From: Chrysoperla carnea
Taxonomy: Eukaryota > Arthropoda > Insecta > Neuroptera > Chrysopidae
Assembly: GCF_905475395.1 (NCBI RefSeq)
Contig: NC_058341.1
Location: 32,317,501-32,381,500 of the forward strand
Direction: 5' to 3'
Length of the DNA stretch: 64,000 nt
A model generated the notes under the pieces. The model had not been told where the DNA came from. It ran no database searches and saw only the letters and a program-made list of their open reading frames with translations. Both the position numbers and the translations under genes were made by a program. Below are positions 25,000 through 36,042 of the stretch, one piece after another (the stretch's first letter is position 1; each line of letters begins with the position of its first letter).

Positions 25000-25257
25000 T
25001 TAAGGGACAAGCTTTTATTATACTAAAAAGTAGAAAATCATTTTATCTATGAGTAACTCATACCTGACTGTTTGTAAAAGCTTGAGCCGCTCAATTTAAA
25101 ATATCAAAAAAGAATCGGAACGCCCCATCTACTCCACATGCTTAATTATTTTTTCGATTCATTCTTGATACTAAGCGCCTCAAGCTTTTACAAATAGTCG
25201 GGTATGAGTGACTCATAGATAAAATTATTTTCTACTTTTCAGTACAATTAAAGCTTG
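25000..25257. mobile_element. Palindromic MITE family A, copy 2 (near full length)
   Basis: It opens with TTAAGGGACAAGCTTTTATT and continues ACTAAAAAGTAGAAAATCATTTTATC. The right arm mirrors it (TATGAGTGACTCATAGATAA, TACTTTTCAGTACAATTAAAGCTTG). The inner arms are also inverted: GTTTGTAAAAGCTTGAGCCGCTC against GCGCCTCAAGCTTTTACAAAT. The GGGACA terminus is lost on the right side. The element is thus almost wholly palindromic, with a short centre (about 25110-25165). Confidence 0.85.
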
Positions 25258-27870
25258 ATTCTAGTTATACTAGTAAGACTTCTTCAAATGGTAGAAAAGG
25301 TTAAAAAAAAAAAACAATTTCTCATACACTTATAGATGGAAAAGCGCTCTATTCTTGATACAGGCAGTACAATTTTGTAAGAAAGAGGATTCAAAATAAA
25401 GGACTGTTTTACCATCCTGTAACAAAATAAGTGTATTCTAGCATATACATTCGATTCTAGGTACATTAAGGAACATTTTGAGATAAAAAAATTTTATGCA
25501 GATGCATTTAATATTAAGATTAGCATGTGTATATCTGTATTACAATGTGGTGGATTACGATGTGAAGCAATTTAGTATTACTTTCATCGTGTTGTTAGAT
25601 TAACAATATTTCTATTAGTTTTTATGTCTTGTGATTTTTAGCTGTCTCATCCGGTAGTACCTTGATTTTCAAATCTTTGATTTGCACTGAAGAGACAAAT
25701 GGACAAAAAAATATATTAATAAAAGTCATAGTAATAGGTAAAACCATTTATCATAGACAAAGTTGATTAAATTTGGAAAAAAATAATTTTATTTTTACTA
25801 CTAGGTTTTACGGAGATCTTAAACGTTAGAGGAGGCTTTCTATTATGTGAATAATTAATTTTTTTTTTTTAATTTTAACTTTAAAAGACAGATTCAGTAT
25901 AATAATTTTTTTAATTTCTATACACCTTTTAATACACCGAATTAATTTTGCTGGTTCATGAAATGTTAGACAATAGCCATATGTTGTATGAATTCATTGA
26001 AGTATAATATATTTAATTGTTTGTATATTTAATTAAAAAATAATTAGTAATGAAAACCGCATTAAACTTTTTGTAATAATTAACCATATTAAAACCTATC
26101 TCTGTTACTTGTTTACAAGAGTTTAATTATTTTGTTGTCTGATTTTTGTTAAAAAATTACTTTTAATTTCATTTACCTAATTTTGTTTAAAAATAAATTC
26201 ACTAATTAATAAACTGTATACTAAATTCTACTCAACGTTTATTATTAAAAACGCAGCATCTATTTAATGAAAATTTACCGGCTTCGGTGTGTAGGAGTTC
26301 GTAGTGAATACCAAACTCAATTTTCTTGTGTAACTATGTTAGTTTAAATAGTAAAGTATCTTATAATACAATAAAGCTTAAGCTCATTGGTTGGAAAATA
26401 GCGTCTCCTTATAGCCTCCAATTTTCTCTACTTCTTACCGTAAACATCCATTGGCCATCTACTCTTTTATTGTTATTACCGCCAAGCCTCACAAACCCCG
26501 AAAACGCCCCTCTCATTCCCATTTTAGTTGATTGATGTGTATTCCTGCATCATTTTGGTTTTACTTTTTATATTGAGAGAAGGGATTTTTAAGAAACCTT
26601 TTAATATTGACCATGCATCGTCCGCTCTTTCGCAATTTGACCAGAAGTAGTTGACATACTCGAGAGTAGCACTAATAAATCGCAGAAACGAAGCAATGAA
26701 GTTCGAAAATTTGGATTTGAATGAGCGTCCAAAAATTTTGTGACCTAAATTGATTTATAAGAAATTAAAAATATGCATTTTATACTTGCATTTTAAATTA
26801 ACCGTAAATATACTAAATTCACAATTCTGTTCAATAGTAATGAAAATGATTCCAAATTTGTTACTACGGGGTTTTTGGGGTCGTTGAATGTCGCATCAGA
26901 CTTGGTCTTCGACGTACCTTAAAAAAGCATCCATCTAAATTTACTAAAACTATGCGATGCCTAAATAACTACCGTATATTTCAGGTTTCTTAAATATAAT
27001 AAAATGGAACTATTAAAATACAAGAAAATAATAAGAATTGTTTCATTAAAAAATGAAAATAAAGTATACGTCGAATATGGGTTGCTAAAATGTTTAATAA
27101 ATAAGTTTCGTTTGGCATGTATTAAATTTGAACGATATTACATTGGTACTCTTCAAGCCCAGTCACCTAGTGACCTACTTTTGGATTAGCTGCCTACAAT
27201 AATGCAATGTGTTTCCTTTATCCATACGAGAATGCCAATTTTGTGAAATCTACGTAGATACAATGTGTACAGTATGTCGATTTATGGGGTGTGTTCAAAT
27301 CAATCTTTTAAATTTTCGGCTTATCAAATGTATGATTTTGTAAAGAATTGCTTTCTGATAATATTTTCTGCAAATAATTATGAAAAAATTAAAAATATAC
27401 TCAAAATTGTGGTCCATTTTGACCGCTGTAGAGGGTACACGTCTTTTAAAAGGTGCTTTGAGCTGGTGCGACACCTCGCTGACTTACTGTAAAAAACTTT
27501 TTCAATTCAAACGCGGTTTATCTCAAGTTAGGTGTGGTAAACTGTTTTAAAATTTTAACTAACTACCTTAAGTTTTAGTCTCATTTTAAAAGTCTTCAGT
27601 TTTGATAATACCTATATACATTTTATATTGGTAAAATCTATGTTGTCTGTGTGATTGTTTTTATTGACTAGAATCACAAAAAAAAATGGACATTCATCAA
27701 TTTTAAGATTATAACGCAACAACAAATTTCGTACGAAAGAAAACAAAAATAACCACAAATAAAATATGTTTCAGATTTGTCATTACAAAGTTTCATAAAT
27801 ATGCTTATCCAGAAAATCTGTCATTGCAAAATGTACTGTGGACAAATAAATTTATACTAATACTTTTTTA
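25258..27870. other. Gene-free AT-rich stretch
   Basis: No exon-like frame with family resemblance and no RNA gene. The segment 26585-26760 is more mixed in composition (TCGTCCGCTCTTTCGCAATT, GAGCGTCCAAAAATTTTGTG) and could be an old repeat, but it has no second copy here. GGTCGTTGAATGTCGCATCA at ~26880 resembles a common dispersed-repeat phrase, and a weak relative (TTGCAACGACCCCGAAAAC) lies near 52090. Confidence 0.45.
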
Positions 27871-28120
27871 GCCGACTTCAAACAAAAACGGAGGAGGTTA
27901 TCAATTCGACTGTATTTATTTTTTTTTATGTTTGTTACCGCATAACTTTTGACTGGGTGAACCGATTTTGATGATTCTTTATCTGTTTGAAAGCTAGTGC
28001 TTCCCGTGTGGTTCCATTTCATCCACTGGATGTGGATCCAGTTTTGACAACGGCATTCATGAGAAAACCACAAAAGTGACAAATTAGTTAGTGTACTTCA
28101 GATTCACTAAAAATTACAAA
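27871..28120 (+). repeat. Widespread insect dispersed repeat fragment ('CGACTTCAAA' type)
   Basis: The start CCGACTTCAAACAAAAACGG, then GGAGGTTATCAATTCGACTG, ATAACTTTTGACTGGGTGAA and CCGATTTTGATGATT is a phrase I recognise as a very common interspersed repeat of insect genomes, especially Lepidoptera. Its class is uncertain to me. It leads straight into the large palindrome at 28121-28445, whose left arm again contains ACCGACTTCAAA, so the two probably belong to one composite structure. Confidence 0.65.
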
Positions 28121-28445
28121 ATAATAAAAACTTTTAACAAAAAGAAAACCGACTTCAAAATAAAAACTTTTCCAAAATAACTTAATATGCACTAAAAAGT
28201 AAAAAAATAACGCTAATATAATATAGTTAAAATTATTGTTATGTTTGGAGTCGGTGTCAGCCAAGCTAATGTAGCAAACTGTTCTGTCAGAGTTTTTTCC
28301 TTGGCTGACGCCGACTCCAAAAATAACAATAATTTTAACTATATTATATTAGCGTTATTTTTTTACTTTTCAGTGCATAGTAATTTATTTTGGAAAAGTT
28401 TTTATTTTGAAGGCGATTTTCTTTTTGTTAAAAGTTTTTTTTATT
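28121..28445. repeat. 325-bp near-perfect palindrome
   Basis: The left arm (28121-28265) and right arm (28300-28445) are reverse complements with roughly ten mismatches over about 145 bp, around a 34-base centre. Landmarks on both arms are AAACTTTTAACAAAAAGAAAA, AAATAAAAACTTTTCCAAAA, GTAAAAAAATAACGCTAATA, TAATATAGTTAAAATTATTG and GGAGTCGG(T/C)GTCAGCCAAG at the inner edge. High arm identity implies a recent origin or maintenance by gene conversion. A transcript from either strand would fold into one very long hairpin. The small open frame crossing it is not a gene. Confidence 0.9.
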
Positions 28446-29255
28446 ATAAATAGAAATTTCCACTCTTTCCGAATATAATAAATCTAAACAGGATTCAGAC
28501 GTAATTTAAAAAAAAGTGTTTTACCACAAAAACTATTAACATCAGACACAATTTCTTATTTAAAAAAATATATGCATATATTGTACATAAAGGACTTAAA
28601 TAATTCACTGTGTAATTTAAACAGAATTGTAATTTGCATTGCATGTATATAATTATCGTCATTAAGAGAGAGCACAAGCTACAATTTTTTAACGAAGAAA
28701 ATTTAATATACATAACATACAGAACATTCATGCATGTTTAATAATTACATCATTATATGAGTAAAGTACTATAAACTATAATGAAACATTATTTTATGTA
28801 AAACATAAATGTAAAACTGATAAAGGTGTATGTATGAAATATTAGAATATTTTAAATTATATCAAGTGTGAGAAAATGATTGATTGATTCATACATGGTA
28901 ATTTTGTATTGGAAAATCAGAAAACGTGAAAACACGTATGATCTGATTTTTAGAGAGAATGAAAATACAGTGTTTTATTTGTGGTGAACGTCTACATGGT
29001 CAAACAGATGATGGTCAACTTTGTTATTTCAAATGGCACTTTAGATCTTAGATTTTAATTTTGGGTATTGGATTTTACGATTTTTAATGTTTTTAATGTT
29101 AAAAAACGTAGAATAATATAGGCAAAACATTATGTAGGCAAAAGTTTGTGTATTTGATTTTCGATAAAAATCTGTTAAAAAAATTATTTTGCATATTTTT
29201 AAGTCAAAAGTTTTCTTGGTGGAGCTGTTTAACCTGAAAATATTTAAAATTAGGT
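28446..29255. other. No clear gene; tiny cysteine-containing frame
   Basis: At 28959-29051 a 30-codon frame reads MKIQCFICGERLHGQTDDGQ followed by ten further residues and a stop. CxxC and the later C...H could hint at a zinc-binding fragment, but the frame is too short to judge. The rest is AT-rich and empty. The two minus-strand frames between 29041 and 29483 overlap the dispersed family copy and are not genes. Confidence 0.3.
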
Positions 29256-29790
29256 TCTCACAAATGAAAACAATTGACTGAGTTAATTGTTGAAATACCA
29301 TGTACAGACAGTGTGAATTACGATATCTTTTGTTTTTTTCCTCATGTGAGTAAGGAACGATAGCCATTCTGACACACAGAGTAATAAGAATATCTTTCTT
29401 CTAACTTCTTCCACGGCTGTAGTATAAGCTATAAAGAAGCAAATACATACATTAGTTATGAAACGTTGAAATTTAAAATACAATACCTGTATACGTATTA
29501 TATAATGTGTCTAACGAAATAATTTTGTGTCCTACGGACCCATGAACAAATTGATCTATGTTGCTAATTTACAAACTCGATCTCACTTTTTTCGTCCTAA
29601 GCACGATATATAAATATCACGCTGTATGAATTTTCCTTTTTGAGTTATCGTGTCCATAGATGCACAGGCGGACAGCCGAAAATGAACTAATTAGGTGATT
29701 TTATGAACAGCTATACCAGAATTTTTAAGCGTTTCAAACTTGGGACTAAAAATAGTATACCTTGATGTATATTAAAAAAATACAGGGTAT
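29256..29790 (-). repeat. Dispersed family B, copy 1 (inverted)
   Basis: On the minus strand it carries the family's ordered blocks: TATACTATTTTTAGTCCCAAG, AACGCTTAAAAAT, TTCATAAAATCACCTAATTA, GACACGATAACTCAAAAAGG, and at the far end CATGGTATTTCAACAATTAA followed by CTCAGTCAATTGTTTTCATT. The middle part (about 29300-29510) differs from the plus-strand copies at 48.75, 50.39 and 54.50 kb. No conserved frame is visible. The family is unidentified; its length and lack of coding suggest a non-autonomous element. Confidence 0.75.
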
Positions 29791-29921
29791 AACAAGTAAA
29801 TTTAAAACCTGATTATTACAATTACCTGGAAATTTGATAAAACTAACTTTTTTGACTTCCCGCCACTACCACCAATATGTTGAAAAGCAACCAACTCGCA
29901 CGTGTGCACAGATGGTGCTTA

Positions 29922-30387
29922 TCTTAATATATATATTTCTTGTGTGCGTGTGTATGTAATTGAACTCCTCCTAGACGGCTGGACCGATTTTGATGAAATT
30001 TTTTGTGTGTGTTCGTGGAGATTCGAGAATGGTTTAGATTTACAATTTGGTCCAGTACAACTGTTTTTGAGGGCTCCGTACCAAAAAAATGAAATTTCAT
30101 TAAATGGTGGGAGCGCATATAAATCATATCACATTATGTATACTATGTGTACTATGTATTTTTAATAGTATTCAGGTATTGTCAATAGGCATTTATTAGA
30201 GCCATATGCGAGCGCAGCGAGCTCTACTATCAAAGGTCAGGCCAAAGGTCGAAGGTCAGGCCACTCCAATAAATAGGAGTTAAATTGGGGTTTAGCGGGA
30301 TGGGTTTAGCGGACAGGCTAAACGTAGTATAGGTATTCATGAATTGGAGTTACGTTTTTACGGGACAACGTCCGTCGGGGCCGCTAG
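29922..30387 (+). mobile_element. Non-autonomous Helitron (466 bp), both ends present
   Basis: The left end reads TCTTAATATATATATTTCTT and leads into CTCCTAGACGGCTGGACCGA. The right end has a short GC-rich hairpin (GGACAACGTCC) about 10 bases before the terminus and finishes CCGCTAG. Helitrons begin with TC, end with CTRR after a hairpin, and insert between A and T; here the base before TC is A (29921) and the base after CTAG is T (30388). The interior includes GCGAGCGCAGCGAGC and a run of AGGTCAGGCC/AAGGTCG repeats. No Rep/helicase is encoded, so it needed a partner. The open frames within it are not genes. Confidence 0.85.
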
Positions 30388-31433
30388 TTACATAATAAAA
30401 ATTGATCTCATCGATGAGTTTCTTAAATTAAATTTTACTCGATTCGAGTTTTATTCGGATAATTGGATAACGTTGAAACATTTTCATACGCCCAGCTTTT
30501 TACTTTATTAGAACATATTATGTTATGATGATGGGTTATATCAAAAAATTTTAATATTGAGTTCTTTATACCAACCTGAAAATTGTTATCCAATTTAAAA
30601 TACATTAGTGAAAATATTTTTACATTTTAGCTTACATTGTTTGCAACGTAGAGCAAAATAATGATATCGAAGGTTTTTTGAATAAATCGATAGAAAACCG
30701 AGCATTAGAATTGCCATTATTTTTATTTGAAAAATTCAAGGCCAAATGTATATTTCTTCCTAATAACTCATAAATAACGGTATGAATTCATCCTGGCAGA
30801 GAAATTTATTATTTAATTTATATATCTCTATTTTCATCAAAATCGATAATATTTAAAAGAATCGTTTTGAATTTTGATGATTAATTCTGTTAGAAGGCAA
30901 AGTAAGACGAGAGTTATGAGTAAAATTTTGCAATACATGCCATAGTTTTCAAGATATCGATATGTGAAGATGTAGAGGAAATCCTTATTTAAAGAGGAAA
31001 TCCGGCCCAAATTTCACCAAAATATTATCCATAATAATATCAACCAAAAGTTTCGGTTCGTTATAATATTTTTTACAAAAACAATAATCACATTTTTAAA
31101 TAATAGATATTTATTTTCCAAATTAACCCTAAGAAAATTAATTACATTTTTTAAATAATAATTAACTTCCGTTTTAAAGTAGGTCAGTGCGGGGTTTGTA
31201 AGTTAAAAAAAAAATTAAATGCTCAAATCTAAAAATCTAACACCATTAAAAGTATTAAAATTATGCCTACTTACAAGGGACATTCATAATTATATATAAT
31301 CAAGATTTAAAGAACATGAGTTTTCATAGAAACATGCCTAAAATTGACCTCGCCGTTAAAAAGCGACTTTATATAAATAAATAAATAAATATTTTTTCTA
31401 TAAAATGTTCGAATGAAATTGAAAAAAAATATT
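30388..31433. other. Non-coding, upstream side of tRNA terminator
   Basis: AT-rich, no protein gene. TTCCGTTTTAAAGTAGGTCA and TGCGGGGTTTGTAAG near 31168-31203 resemble dispersed-repeat phrases. Eight A residues at 31422-31429 form the RNA polymerase III stop for the minus-strand tRNA that follows. Confidence 0.5.
31422..31429 (-). terminator. Pol III terminator of tRNA-Asn
   Basis: Eight A residues on the plus strand read as T8 on the minus strand, four bases past the 3' end of the tRNA. A run of four or more T is the normal eukaryotic RNA polymerase III stop. Confidence 0.85.
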
Positions 31434-31450
31434 CGCCCCCGGGTGGGCTC

Positions 31451-31487
<37 letters not shown>

Positions 31488-31507
31488 GCCAATTGCGCCA
31501 CGGAGGC
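31434..31507 (-). tRNA. tRNA-Asn (anticodon GTT)
   Basis: The 74-base minus-strand gene folds into a complete cloverleaf. The acceptor stem pairs GCCTCCG with CGGGGGC (one G-U pair), with discriminator G. The A box TGGCGCAATTGG and the B box GGTTCGAGCCC are intact, so the gene has its own internal promoter. The anticodon loop CTGTTAA places GTT at plus positions 31471-31473, decoding AAC and AAT as asparagine. There is no intron, and a T8 terminator follows. It is probably functional. It lies alone in a gene-poor stretch, so a tRNA copy moved by retroposition is possible, but no mutation argues against activity. Confidence 0.96.
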
Positions 31508-34500
31508 TCTGAATTTTCATCCAAATTTTATGTATAGTTTATTATTAATATTTATTATCATTTATTTTAATAAATTTAATTATGAAAATTTTGATTTCAG
31601 TTTATTTAAGTCAAAAATTTACATAAAATTGTTGTTCTAAATAACACAATAACTAACGTGGAATTTAATATTATTATTCATGAAACTTTATTAAATAATT
31701 GACATGATTAAAGTAGGTTTAAATTTATTATGTACGAATAAAACATTGTATCCATTTCATAATAATAGCTTAGTTTTAGCTCGAAATCGTTCTAAAATAA
31801 AACAAACATTAATAGAAAGTGAAAAGTGTTGGTTTTGTGTATTTATAAAGGTTAAAGTGAAATATTAATTTTTAACCATTTAAAATCAAATATAGTTTTT
31901 ATAAATTAAAAAAAAAAAAACTAAAATTTTTTTTAGTGCGAAATGTACTGCTATTGTTATTCTACTGCACATTATAGTTGAAATTTCAGTATTCACTTGG
32001 TAAATATTTTTCTTAAAATAAATTTTTTAATCTTTTCTTTCACAAGAGCAGAAAATTGAAATTTTAATGAAAAAATCTCAAACAGTAATTAAATAATTTT
32101 ATAAACTTGCTCTAACGGTGTAGTACAGGCGCTGTAGACTATTTTATAACAGCAAGGGTTATTTGCAAAAATGGGTAAGCATAATTTTGGGTAGGGCGTT
32201 GTTACAACATACTGTGATCATTATGGAGATGTGGTATTTTCCTGAAAAATTGAAGCATTTATGTATAAAACTGCAAATATTGTAGTATTTATGTGGAATG
32301 TTATATTAGTATGTGATTAAAAAAAATAATTTACAATCTATTTCTTGAAAGTCGCCCTCCAATGTGTGCTTTGATGACAATTTCAAAGTTGAATGTAAAC
32401 ATAAGATTTTCCTTTACGAATTACTGAAAAGAGTTGTTATAAGGGCTAAAAGTGTTTTGGTCAGCATTGTAGTTCCTATATGGTTCACTCGATTTAAAAA
32501 TAATACGGTATAAAACTATATTTTTATCACTATTTTGTAGGATAAAATAATTTGTACGATTTACAACTGGGACTACTCATCTGATATAACAGGTGGAAAA
32601 AATATTTTCTTTAGAATTTGTTAGGTAACAATTTTTAGAATGTATAGGTAATAATCGGGAAAAACTGATTTTCGTGAACTTTGACCAAGTGTTATACATT
32701 GGAGGTTTTTTACTTTTATTGTTGTGTTCAAAAATGTTTTCGATTTAATATCTTTAACGAATTAAATCAGAAAAATATCGAAACAAGTTCTGGATTGCCC
32801 CAACGGGCAATTTGATGGCAATGTTTGTCTGCCTGTCTCTGGCATCGTAGCTCCTAAACGAATGAACTGTTTTTGATTTTTTTAATGGTTATTTAAAAGA
32901 GAGTATTCTTAGCCATGCTACAAGAAAATTGGTTCAGTTTTCATTTGTTATTATAATTTACATTCTGTATAATGCCAACAGATTTTATATGATCTACGGC
33001 GCTTGGTCTAAAATAACATCTCACATAAAAAAGGATTTGATAAAATATAATTCGTTTTCATTTATTAAGTCACAAACTAGAATTTATGTATAAAGAAAAA
33101 ATCAGGTTTTTTACTTTAAATTCCTTAAAAAAAATTCTTTGTAGATTTTTATCTATTAATATAACCGAAAGATTTAATAAATGAATATGAATGGATGAAA
33201 ACTGCTTTTATTAAAATTTTTTATCATTTACTTTATTATGAAAGTTTGCAAAAAAAAAATTATTTTTGATAAGAAGAAATTTTTTCAGTACAAAAACGCA
33301 ATTCGATAAACTATAGTAATTTTATTTCTATACATATTATTTTTTCTGAATTATACGATGTTTTATTTGAAACGATTCTTGTTATCTGGTATGCCGTTAG
33401 CTTAAAAACATAAAAAACAAAGAAAATTTGGTGTTAACGCCCCACGATCTCTATGTTTATAGACTAAACGCTGCACTTTTAAATGGAAAGAATGGGTTCC
33501 TTAATGAGGAGATAAATGAAAAAAGGGCATAGATTCGCCAAGTTTATTTTGATTTTAAATTGATCAAAAATATATTTTACAAGCAAATAGTAGTATATAC
33601 TTGCTTAAAAAGTTTTCCATCTTCTTTTAGCAAAGTAAAGGTTTATATGTATTCTCTATAACGATACCTACGTATGACGTCACTAATGAGTGGGTATCTT
33701 TGTTTAATTAGGAATTATCACCATAGTATATTGCATTCTAGTAAATATTTATAAAAACCAACTTCACTTTTCTATTTTAAAGTGAAAATTCTTCATCTAA
33801 AGTGATAAAAAAGATGTATTCCCCTCCCCTATCCATCACCGTCACTGATAGACGATAAAATACCCTAGCTAACAAAGCCCTCTATTTTCTCTAGAGAGAA
33901 TCTATGGAAGAATGACGTATATGCGCATTCAACTATTTTCCTCAATTTAAGTAGTATCGAAATTAAATTTTTTCACCAAATTAAAAATACTACAAGGACA
34001 CAAAGACGTAAGTACATTTGCGGCCTTTTTCCACTCGACTTCTCAATAATATCGGTATGTATATATAGTTCAGAATGTCTGTTTTTGCCCTAGATCAGAT
34101 TAAATAAGATAAAAACAAAACAAACTAACGAATTAGCAACTCCAGAAAAAATCTGGACATGAAGTTTTCTCTTCACAATGAGTAGTAGTTTGTAGATGGA
34201 GGTAATATTGACCATGTGAATACAAACCCATAAAGATAACTGTACCCTATCTTAGCTCTGAGAAAATGAAGTTGACACTTTTATACACTTTTATGATGAG
34301 AGTCTTTTTATTGCTATTACTCTTGTATTTCTAGCTTAAACAATCGTGATCATATTTGGTAGGGTAAAATTGAGTATTTCCGGTCACTTAAGGTAAAAGC
34401 TTAATAAAACTGAGAATACTTAATATTTTTGATTCACAAAGTAATTTTTGGAAATTATTTTAATAATCAGGTAGAAAATAAAAAGATATTTTGATCTTTG

Positions 34501-35542
34501 GGTAATTAAAAAAAATTAAATAAATGCGATTTTGACAATGTGAATTTTGTCATGAAAATCGGTTTATGGGCATAAAAAAATATTCTAAGCAACTTTTTCC
34601 AATAATTTTGTTCGATATCTCTAACCATTTGTGGCGCTAGACAAAATTTTAAGAATTTTCCCTATTTGTCAAGTTGTAGTAAGCTATTTGCAGTAGGAGT
34701 TTAACGTTCAGGTTTTGGTTATATATATCTTAAAAATGTGACCCATCCCCTTGTATGACTGCGCAAATTTTCAAATCTATGTTCCTATAAATGACGAAAG
34801 TGTGAGAGTGTCTTCATCTTAAATGCGACACACTGTATATAAAAATGTAGATAATCGTATTGCGAACACGTTGGTATAGGGTTATCTTAGCAAAAGTTAA
34901 CAATAGTAAAGTTGTTTCAATTATTGGAACTTAAAATAGTGACTATTCTTAAATTTGTTTACTTTTGTACTTTTCTTAAGGCAACTCTATACTGCCATAA
35001 AATTTGAGGAAAATGGATGTGGGTAAATTACAACTCTTTACTCAATTATTGAATAACATAAGGTTTTGTGAAAAATCTTGAATAGCATTTTTTTGTTAAT
35101 TTGTTAATTAAATTCGCCTTATTAAACCGTCTTTGACGCCACTAGTACATTTGATTAATATATACCAGCGTCATGCCGCCTTCAGATTTAGATACTCTTC
35201 GCCTTGTTTTTTCTAATGAACGGGTTCAGACCGTCACAGGGTATAAAAAGTTAATTTATTTAAAAGCGCGAGTGTTAAATACATAAGATAGCTATCCATA
35301 CATACATAATAATATTTCTTTAAGTTTGCGTGTTCAATTCCTTATTAAATATGAATCATCATTCACGAAACACAGTTAATACAAAGTACCTATAATAGGT
35401 GGCACTATATGTTATACATAATAAATGTTATGTAAATGGTAATTATGGTGGGTAAAGGCCGTATATATATGAGGGGTATATTTATACGATATACATAATG
35501 TACAACATGAAAGTGTTTCTTTTTCTATAATCGTATAGCGTA
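31508..35542. other. Gene-free AT-rich stretch with repeat fragments
   Basis: No supported gene. A dispersed-repeat phrase lies at about 32790-32940 (GCCCCAACGGGCAATTTGAT, GCATCGTAGCTCCTAAACGA); a relative of its second part is at 59877-59897. CACAGGGTATAAAAAG occurs at ~35236. The frame at 35412-35612 on the minus strand shows no motif. Confidence 0.45.
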
Positions 35543-35889
35543 TAGTAGTAGTAGTAAGCAAGGTCACGGATAAATCGATAACCGTAACAAACATACATAT
35601 ATACAACAACATACATAATATAATATTTATACGGTACGTTTACTTCGAAATTACCTATAAGGTTCTGTTAGACTTAGGGTTTCTACTCGAGAATTCAGCC
35701 TCGCAGATAATACGAAGAAAATATTCAAATTCTAGTGCAATTGATGTTTCCGATATTGTAAGCCAAGATAACGAAGAGGACTTCGAACTCGATTATAGAA
35801 CTAAAAAGGCCACGCAGGAAACTGAAACTACATACAAAACCAGTACACATAACCAGAAAGTTAATAAAAATATAATTTCAGTGATTTGA
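35543..35889 (+). pseudogene. Coding-like open frame without ATG
   Basis: One plus-strand frame stays open for about 115 codons between the TAG ending at about 35540 and the TGA at 35887-35889. The last 65 residues have balanced, polar, acidic composition (for example SSAIDVSDIVSQDNEEDFEL) unlike AT-driven noise. No family is recognised. A hAT-like C-terminal fragment follows 50 bp downstream in another frame, so both could be remains of one transposase gene, but this is inference. Confidence 0.3.
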
Positions 35890-35937
35890 GTCTATTGGGC
35901 AACGAATGCCTACTCTTGAAAAAAGTATAATATTGCA

Positions 35938-36042
35938 ATGATTATTAAGCCATTATCGACGGAGAATGAGCGTGTTTCCTCGTTATTGGGAAACATTATC
36001 AATAAAATTAGAACTCGGATAGAATTAGAAATGGGATACTGA
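35938..36042 (+). pseudogene. Fragment resembling hAT transposase dimerisation region
   Basis: The 34-codon frame includes PLSTENERVSSLLGNIINKI followed by RTRIELEM. The pattern S-x-x-x-E-R-V-x-S-x5-I-x-x-K-x-R-x-R is typical of the C-terminal hAT dimerisation domain of transposases. The family's usual protein is several hundred residues, and the DDE catalytic parts are absent, so this is a relic at best. The fragment is short, and a chance resemblance cannot be excluded. Confidence 0.4.

Noticed and set aside
28959..29051. 30-codon frame with CxxC...C...H
   Set aside because: Too short to call a zinc finger, and no homologous flanks or splice signals that I can defend.
29902..30165. 87-codon plus-strand frame
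   Set aside because: It lies almost wholly inside the non-autonomous Helitron and has no Rep/helicase similarity.
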